Program-made: the position numbers and the translations under genes
Assembly (NCBI GenBank): GCA_030609975.1
Contig: JAUWSR010000142.1
Coordinates: forward strand, 1-9,194
Direction: 5' to 3'
Source of the DNA: Acidobacteriota bacterium
GTDB lineage: Bacteria; Acidobacteriota; Aminicenantia; Aminicenantales; Aminicenantaceae
Length of the DNA stretch: 9,194 nucleotides
In this document: positions 5,620 to 9,194 of the stretch, piece by piece
Position numbering within the stretch: position 1 is the stretch's first letter
Layout of the letters: every line of letters begins with the position of its first letter
The notes under the pieces: generated by a model
The model's input: the letters and a program-made list of their open reading frames with translations, nothing else
Told to the model about the DNA's origin: nothing
Databases searched by the model: none

Positions 5620-8250
5620 TCATTCATACCGCAGGCTCTGCACCGGGTCGGCAGAGGCGGCCTTGAAGACCCAAAAACCGATGGTGCCCATGGAGATGAT
5701 CACCGTCAAGGCTCCGGTCAGCAGAAAAATTCCGGCATCGAGGTGAGTCCGGTAAGCATAGCCATTTAGCCATTTGCTCATGAAATAATACCGAAGCGGC
5801 CATGCAATCAGGTTGCTGGCGGCTACCAAAATCAAGTACTCGGAGGCTAAGAAGCGGCAGATATTGAAAACCGGCGCGCCCAGAATCCTTCGGATCCCAA
5901 TTTCCTTGACTCTCCGGCTGATCGCCAAGGCCGTGATCCCGAAAAGCCCCATGCAGCTGATCAGTATGGCGAAGAAGGAGGAGAAAAAAACGATCCCATT
6001 CCATCTTCTCTCTTCCGCATATTTGGAAAGAAATATGTCATCCTCGAATGAATAGTCAAAGGGCTTGTTGGGCTGGGCCTTTTTCCAGATATTTTCCAGG
6101 CTTCCGATCGCCCGGCCCATATCGGAAGTATCGATCCGCACCAGCAGGCTGCGGGGTCCGACTCTCCGGTCCAGTAAGATGATGGTAGGCTTTATGTCTT
6201 CTTTCAAGTTCCAGAAATGGATATCTTCCACCACGCCGATGATCTTAGTTCCCTCATCGATGAGGGTTCCGACGGGATTTTCAATCTCATAGGCCTTGAC
6301 AAAGGCTTCTGTGACAATGATGGGTTGGGAATCCGGAGGATACTGAAGGGGGAAGTCTCCTCCGGCAATTATTTTGATTCCCATGGTATTGAAAAAGTTG
6401 TAGTGGACGGAAGTGAAATTGAAATCGAGTCTTTTATCGTTAAAGGTGAGCTTTCCGGACCCGATTTCAGAGCTCAAGGGGAAAACACAGCCGGATATTT
6501 CCTTGATGTGGGGCAGGCCTTCGGCTTCGGTGCGAAAAACCGTGAAGATCTGGTGGTTGATTTTGTAGTCGCGTCTTTCAAAAGTATTGATGACCACGAC
6601 GCCTTCCCGATCGTATCCCAGATCTTTGGTGAGGATGTAATTCAGCTGCTTGGATAGGACCAGCGTCGCGATGACCAGGAACACGGACACGGAAAATTGA
6701 ACCATGACCAGCAATCGTGTCAGAAAGGTTTTCCCGCCAAATCTTAGGCTTCTGCGGAAAATGCATGCGGGTGGGATCCGGGAGAGCACCATACCGGGAT
6801 AGATCCCGGCCAGTACCCCGAGCAGAGCCGTGAAGGCCGCAAAAAGAGCCAGGTTGGGAAGTATCAGGACCTCCGACTCCAGGATGTTTTTGCTGGCCAA
6901 GCGGTTAAAAAGCGGCAGCAGCAGGATGGCGGCAGTCAGTCCCAATCCCATGGCGATGAACACGATCAGCGTGGATTCACTCCAGAACTGCTGGATCAGG
7001 CTTTTCCTCTTAGCCCCCAATATCTTCCGCATACCGATCTCGACCGTCCGGGTTGATGCGCGGCCGATGGATAGATTCGTGAAGTTGACACAGGCGATGA
7101 ACAGGATCAGGAGTCCGATCCCTCCCAAAATATAGGATTTGGATGCCTGGTTTTCTCCCGGGCCTTCGATCCCCTGTGAGTGAAAATGGATATCCTTGAG
7201 GCTTTGGAGCCGCAGCGTGATGGTGGGGCCATCCTCATTCCATGAGCCGCGGCTTTTTCGCTCTGCGATGAGTGGGCCGAAATGCTGCTCGAAAAAAGCT
7301 GGCAATCCAGCCTCGATAACTTGAGGAGAAACCCCTTTTTCCAGTTGAATGAAAGTAAAGGCCAGGGTCCAGTTCCGGCTGCCCCATTCCGGTGGGCCGT
7401 AAATCTTGACCAGTTCGTTGATGTTCATCAGCATCTTGAATTGCACAAAGGAATTCGAGGGGACGTCCGCGGCAATCCCGGATACGACAAAATCCTTCTG
7501 TACCTGGCCGATGGTGATGGTCAAGATTTTTCCGATGGGGTTTTCGCGGCCGAAATATTTCCCGGCCAGACCTTCAGTGAGAACGACGGCGCTCTCCTTT
7601 TCGAGAGCCGTGGCAGCCTCCCCCTGAATCATGTCGAACGAGAACATTCGGAAAAAGTCCTGGTCGACATACTGACACTGCTCCGCGAACATTCTGTCCT
7701 TATACCGGGCAACGACGTCGCGTTGAGTGAGGCGCACGGAATATTTCATACCTGGGAATTGGTTTTTGAGTGCGGGCCCTATGTTCGGCTCGATCAACCG
7801 CCTTTGATTCTCGAAGTGATGGTCGGTCTTGAAGACCGAATAGATCGAATCACGGTTTTTATGGAAACGGTCGAAAGAGAATTCATCCTTGATAAACAAG
7901 AATATCCACAGACAGACCATGAGCGCCAGGGATAATCCCAGGATATTGATAAGGGAAAATACCTTTTGTCTCTGCATATTCCTAAAGGCGATCATCAGAT
8001 AGTTTCTGAACATCATGGTCCTCCAGGCCGCAGAGTCTAAGATGATGCTGGGAAGAGAACGTAAGAAATGCCTCCAATACCACTTGTCGGCTGCCCCCCG
8101 GCCCCTGGTTTCGGCGATCTCCAGATACTCTTCATCAAAATCTCCCAGCACAAAGAGTTTCATGTCGCGGCGGATGACGAATTTCAGGAGGGCGTAGAGG
8201 ATAGCCGGCGGTTTGGGTCCGCGGGATTTGAGTTCGGGCGGCTCGCTCAT
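5620..8250 (-). CDS. FtsX/MacB-type permease with N-terminal prefix domain (orphan permease)
   Basis: This 876-residue inner-membrane protein has a duplicated MacB/FtsX layout. Residues 13-75 are a prefix domain (PPAILYALLKFVIRRD, then LGDFDEEYLEIAE) of the kind found on such permeases. A first membrane helix follows at about 99-120, a periplasmic domain at 121-370, helices near 373-395, 426-448, 462-488 and 510-533, a second periplasmic domain to about 745, and helices near 752-776, 803-823 and 842-864. FtsX landmarks are EIGMRKILGAKR (404-415) and EIGIRRILGAPV (783-794), and the C-terminus ADPVQSLRYE is typical. Relatives work with a MacB-like ATPase in efflux or envelope stress; none is encoded here, so the partner must lie elsewhere. 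The start overlaps the padR stop (ATGA) and has no Shine-Dalgarno of its own, so translation is probably coupled. Transport substrate unknown. Confidence 0.92.
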   Translation of the reverse strand: MSEPPELKSRGPKPPAILYALLKFVIRRDMKLFVLGDFDEEYLEIAETRGRGAADKWYWRHFLRSLPSIILDSAAWRTMMFRNYLMIAFRNMQRQKVFSLINILGLSLALMVCLWIFLFIKDEFSFDRFHKNRDSIYSVFKTDHHFENQRRLIEPNIGPALKNQFPGMKYSVRLTQRDVVARYKDRMFAEQCQYVDQDFFRMFSFDMIQGEAATALEKESAVVLTEGLAGKYFGRENPIGKILTITIGQVQKDFVVSGIAADVPSNSFVQFKMLMNINELVKIYGPPEWGSRNWTLAFTFIQLEKGVSPQVIEAGLPAFFEQHFGPLIAERKSRGSWNEDGPTITLRLQSLKDIHFHSQGIEGPGENQASKSYILGGIGLLILFIACVNFTNLSIGRASTRTVEIGMRKILGAKRKSLIQQFWSESTLIVFIAMGLGLTAAILLLPLFNRLASKNILESEVLILPNLALFAAFTALLGVLAGIYPGMVLSRIPPACIFRRSLRFGGKTFLTRLLVMVQFSVSVFLVIATLVLSKQLNYILTKDLGYDREGVVVINTFERRDYKINHQIFTVFRTEAEGLPHIKEISGCVFPLSSEIGSGKLTFNDKRLDFNFTSVHYNFFNTMGIKIIAGGDFPLQYPPDSQPIIVTEAFVKAYEIENPVGTLIDEGTKIIGVVEDIHFWNLKEDIKPTIILLDRRVGPRSLLVRIDTSDMGRAIGSLENIWKKAQPNKPFDYSFEDDIFLSKYAEERRWNGIVFFSSFFAILISCMGLFGITALAISRRVKEIGIRRILGAPVFNICRFLASEYLILVAASNLIAWPLRYYFMSKWLNGYAYRTHLDAGIFLLTGALTVIISMGTIGFWVFKAASADPVQSLRYE

Positions 8251-8579
8251 GGTTCGCAGTTTTCAAACTCCTGCAGAGGGATTTTCTTCCAGATGAGGTT
8301 ATGAGCCTTGCGGGATGCGTTCAGGGCCTGCATGCCTTCTTCAGTGACTGTGTAAAAGACTTTAGGCTTTCCCCTCCTCCGCTCGCCTGACTCGTCGATG
8401 GATTTAGAGACATAGCCTTTTCTGTCCAGTTGATTCAAGACGCTGTAAAGATTCCCAATGGTGAATTCTTTTTTGAAGACTATAAGGATATGCTTACGGA
8501 TTTTGTATCCGTAGGCCTGGTCATCCAGCTGCCATATCGCCATCAGAACGGTCTCCTCGATTTTTGTCAGGTCTTCCAT
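8247..8579 (-). CDS. PadR-family transcriptional regulator
   Basis: This is a 110-residue winged-helix repressor of the small PadR class. Visible landmarks are EETVLMAIWQL (8-18), YGYKIRKHI (23-31), LYSVLNQLDRKGYV (44-57) for the recognition helix region, and the wing RRGKPKVFYTVTEEG (68-82). The short C-terminal tail is a likely dimerisation helix. AGGAGGTGAT ends directly before the ATG, a near-ideal ribosome binding site. The gene is first in an operon with the permease and overlaps it by 4 bp. PadR regulators of this context usually repress their own operon, and a palindrome at the predicted transcription start supports that here. The effector is unknown. Confidence 0.93.
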   Translation of the reverse strand: MEDLTKIEETVLMAIWQLDDQAYGYKIRKHILIVFKKEFTIGNLYSVLNQLDRKGYVSKSIDESGERRRGKPKVFYTVTEEGMQALNASRKAHNLIWKKIPLQEFENCEP

Positions 8580-8595
8580 ATCACCTCCTGCTTCT

Positions 8596-8616
8596 TATAC
8601 TCTGATATTCAGTATA
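8596..8616. promoter_or_regulatory. Putative PadR operator
   Basis: TATACT (8596-8601) and AGTATA (8611-8616) form a perfect inverted repeat with a nine-base spacer, lying over and just downstream of the predicted transcription start. A bound dimer would block initiation. A related half, GAAATTCAGAATA (8629-8641), repeats GATATTCAGTATA (8604-8616) at 11 of 13 bases, exactly 25 bases away on the other side of the -10 box. Function is inferred from symmetry and position. Confidence 0.45.
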
Positions 8617-8620
8617 TATT

Positions 8621-8626
8621 ATTATA
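8621..8626 (-). promoter_or_regulatory. -10 box of the padR-permease promoter
   Basis: A perfect TATAAT lies on the minus strand 42-47 bases upstream of the padR start. The predicted transcription start is near 8614. No good TTGACA is found at 16-18 bases upstream (AAACTT at 17), so the promoter is assigned on the -10 box and position alone. Confidence 0.5.
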
Positions 8627-8640
8627 CGGAAATTCAGAAT

Positions 8641-8890
8641 AAAAAGTTTAGAACTGCTTCGATTTTCTTCAGAGAAAGAGAACTTGGACGGGGATGCAGA
8701 CCTCTCCAGTGTCGCTATGGTGAAACGGAAAATGCCAAAGACTGCTTCAACCAGAATGTTTTTATTTCTTGGATCATTGATTCGGCTGTTTTTATTGTGA
8801 TACGCCTATTTTTGGAGCAAATGCGGGGAAGAATAGTTTAAGAAACTGGTGGAGCGCGTCAAATACGAGTGGGACAATTTCAAGGTTTAA
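8641..8890 (+). pseudogene. Possible MATE-type transporter remnant
   Basis: The frame from 8641 is open to a TAA at 8840-8842, with no plausible start. It includes YGETENAKDCFNQNVF followed by a hydrophobic stretch, which resembles the loop and next helix of MATE-family drug/sodium antiporters. In a different frame, FGANAG (8811-8828) recalls the FGA motif that follows that helix in the family. The spacing between the two motifs is about ten residues too short, and a frameshift is needed, so this would be a much decayed internal fragment. Beyond it nothing is recognised up to the toxin stop. The assignment rests on short motifs recalled from the family. Confidence 0.25.
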
Positions 8891-8901
8891 TAGGGCTGCG
8901 A

Positions 8902-9194
8902 TCACAAATTAAGAGAGAATAGAACAGCTTCTCGGACCTCTTCTACTCTTTCAGGTGACAGTACTGCAATGACGGAACCAATTTTACGTTTTGAAACCGT
9001 TTGAATATGATCAAAATTTATCACACAGTCCCTGAGCATTCCATCGGATTTAGACAATAAAACTTCGCTGGGTATATCTCTTATGGTTGATGTAATTGGC
9101 GCCACAGTGACTTCGCCTAAGTATTCTAATATTGAATTGCGTGTCAGGATCAATACGGGTCTTTTCTTATCTGGAGTTTTGAACTTGTACCACC
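8902..9194 (-). CDS. PemK/MazF-family toxin, 5' end beyond window
   Basis: Ninety-six C-terminal residues are visible; the frame stays open to the window edge (first visible residues WYKFKTPDKK). PemK/MazF toxins are small cytoplasmic endoribonucleases of about 105-115 residues that cut mRNA at short sites and are blocked by a cognate antitoxin. Family landmarks are KRPVLILTR (with the conserved Arg-Pro), EVTVAPITSTIR (the Thr/Ser active-site region), the block from DGMLRDCVINFDHI to IQTV, and the C-terminal LSPERVEEVREAVLFSL. A TTG at 9151-9153 lies inside the RPVLIL motif, so it is not the start; about ten residues are probably missing. The antitoxin would be expected upstream, past the right edge. 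It runs in the same direction as padR but is 322 bases away, so it is probably a separate unit. Confidence 0.88.
   Translation of the reverse strand, partial: WYKFKTPDKKRPVLILTRNSILEYLGEVTVAPITSTIRDIPSEVLLSKSDGMLRDCVINFDHIQTVSKRKIGSVIAVLSPERVEEVREAVLFSLNL

Noticed and set aside
6217..7935. Plus-strand open frames of up to 217 codons inside the permease gene
   Set aside because: They are antisense shadows of an intact, motif-rich permease; low-complexity composition and no recognisable domain.
8717..8800. A 27-residue plus-strand ORF (MVKRKMPKTAS...)
   Set aside because: It has no ribosome binding site and lies within the possible MATE remnant in a different frame.
9151..9153. TTG as the toxin start codon
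   Set aside because: It falls inside the conserved RPVLIL motif, and the frame stays open with family-like residues to the window edge.

Overview
The window is 9.2 kb of bacterial DNA of moderate GC content. It holds five complete genes, one gene cut by the right edge, and at least one clearly decayed gene. The kind of organism is inferred, not proven. A PadR regulator overlaps a long MacB/FtsX-type permease that carries an N-terminal prefix domain and has no ATPase beside it. This arrangement is typical of Acidobacteriota and related lineages (the 'Acidobacterial duplicated orphan permease' families) and also occurs in Bacteroidota-like bacteria. Shine-Dalgarno sites are strong and two TATAAT -10 boxes are visible, so ordinary sigma-70-type expression is likely.

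Layout from left to right: (1) 1-1270, plus strand, the C-terminal half of an oligopeptidase B gene. Homology continues upstream of its open frame through two in-frame stop codons, so it is read as a pseudogene. (2) 1271-1370, a hairpin that works best as a minus-strand terminator, and a short sequence resembling an insertion-sequence end. (3) 1371-4198, minus strand, a two-gene operon: a uroporphyrinogen-decarboxylase-like (URO-D/MtaA superfamily) protein, then a vSGLT-like sodium:solute symporter, joined by a 4-bp ATGA overlap. (4) 4384-5463, plus strand, an exported seven-repeat beta-propeller protein, divergent from the operon. (5) 5464-5619, a convergent gap with a hairpin and a piece resembling the 3' half of a tRNA. 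(6) 5620-8579, minus strand, a padR-permease operon, again with an ATGA overlap, behind a promoter with a palindrome at the predicted transcription start. (7) 8580-8901, that promoter and a possible remnant of a MATE-type membrane protein. (8) 8902-9194, minus strand, most of a PemK/MazF-type toxin whose start lies outside the window.

How the genes may work together: the URO-D-like protein and the symporter are translationally coupled, so they probably serve one catabolic route in which a sugar-like compound is imported with sodium and a cytoplasmic enzyme acts on it or on a methyl group from it. The symporter keeps the sodium site of vSGLT but differs at three remembered galactose contacts, so its substrate is probably not galactose. 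PadR probably represses its own operon, which encodes an orphan permease. The decayed peptidase, the tRNA-like piece, the possible MATE relic and the lone toxin suggest that the edges of this window have seen gene gain and loss. No complete transposase, CRISPR array or rRNA is visible. The best candidate for little-described biology is the URO-D-like/symporter pair.
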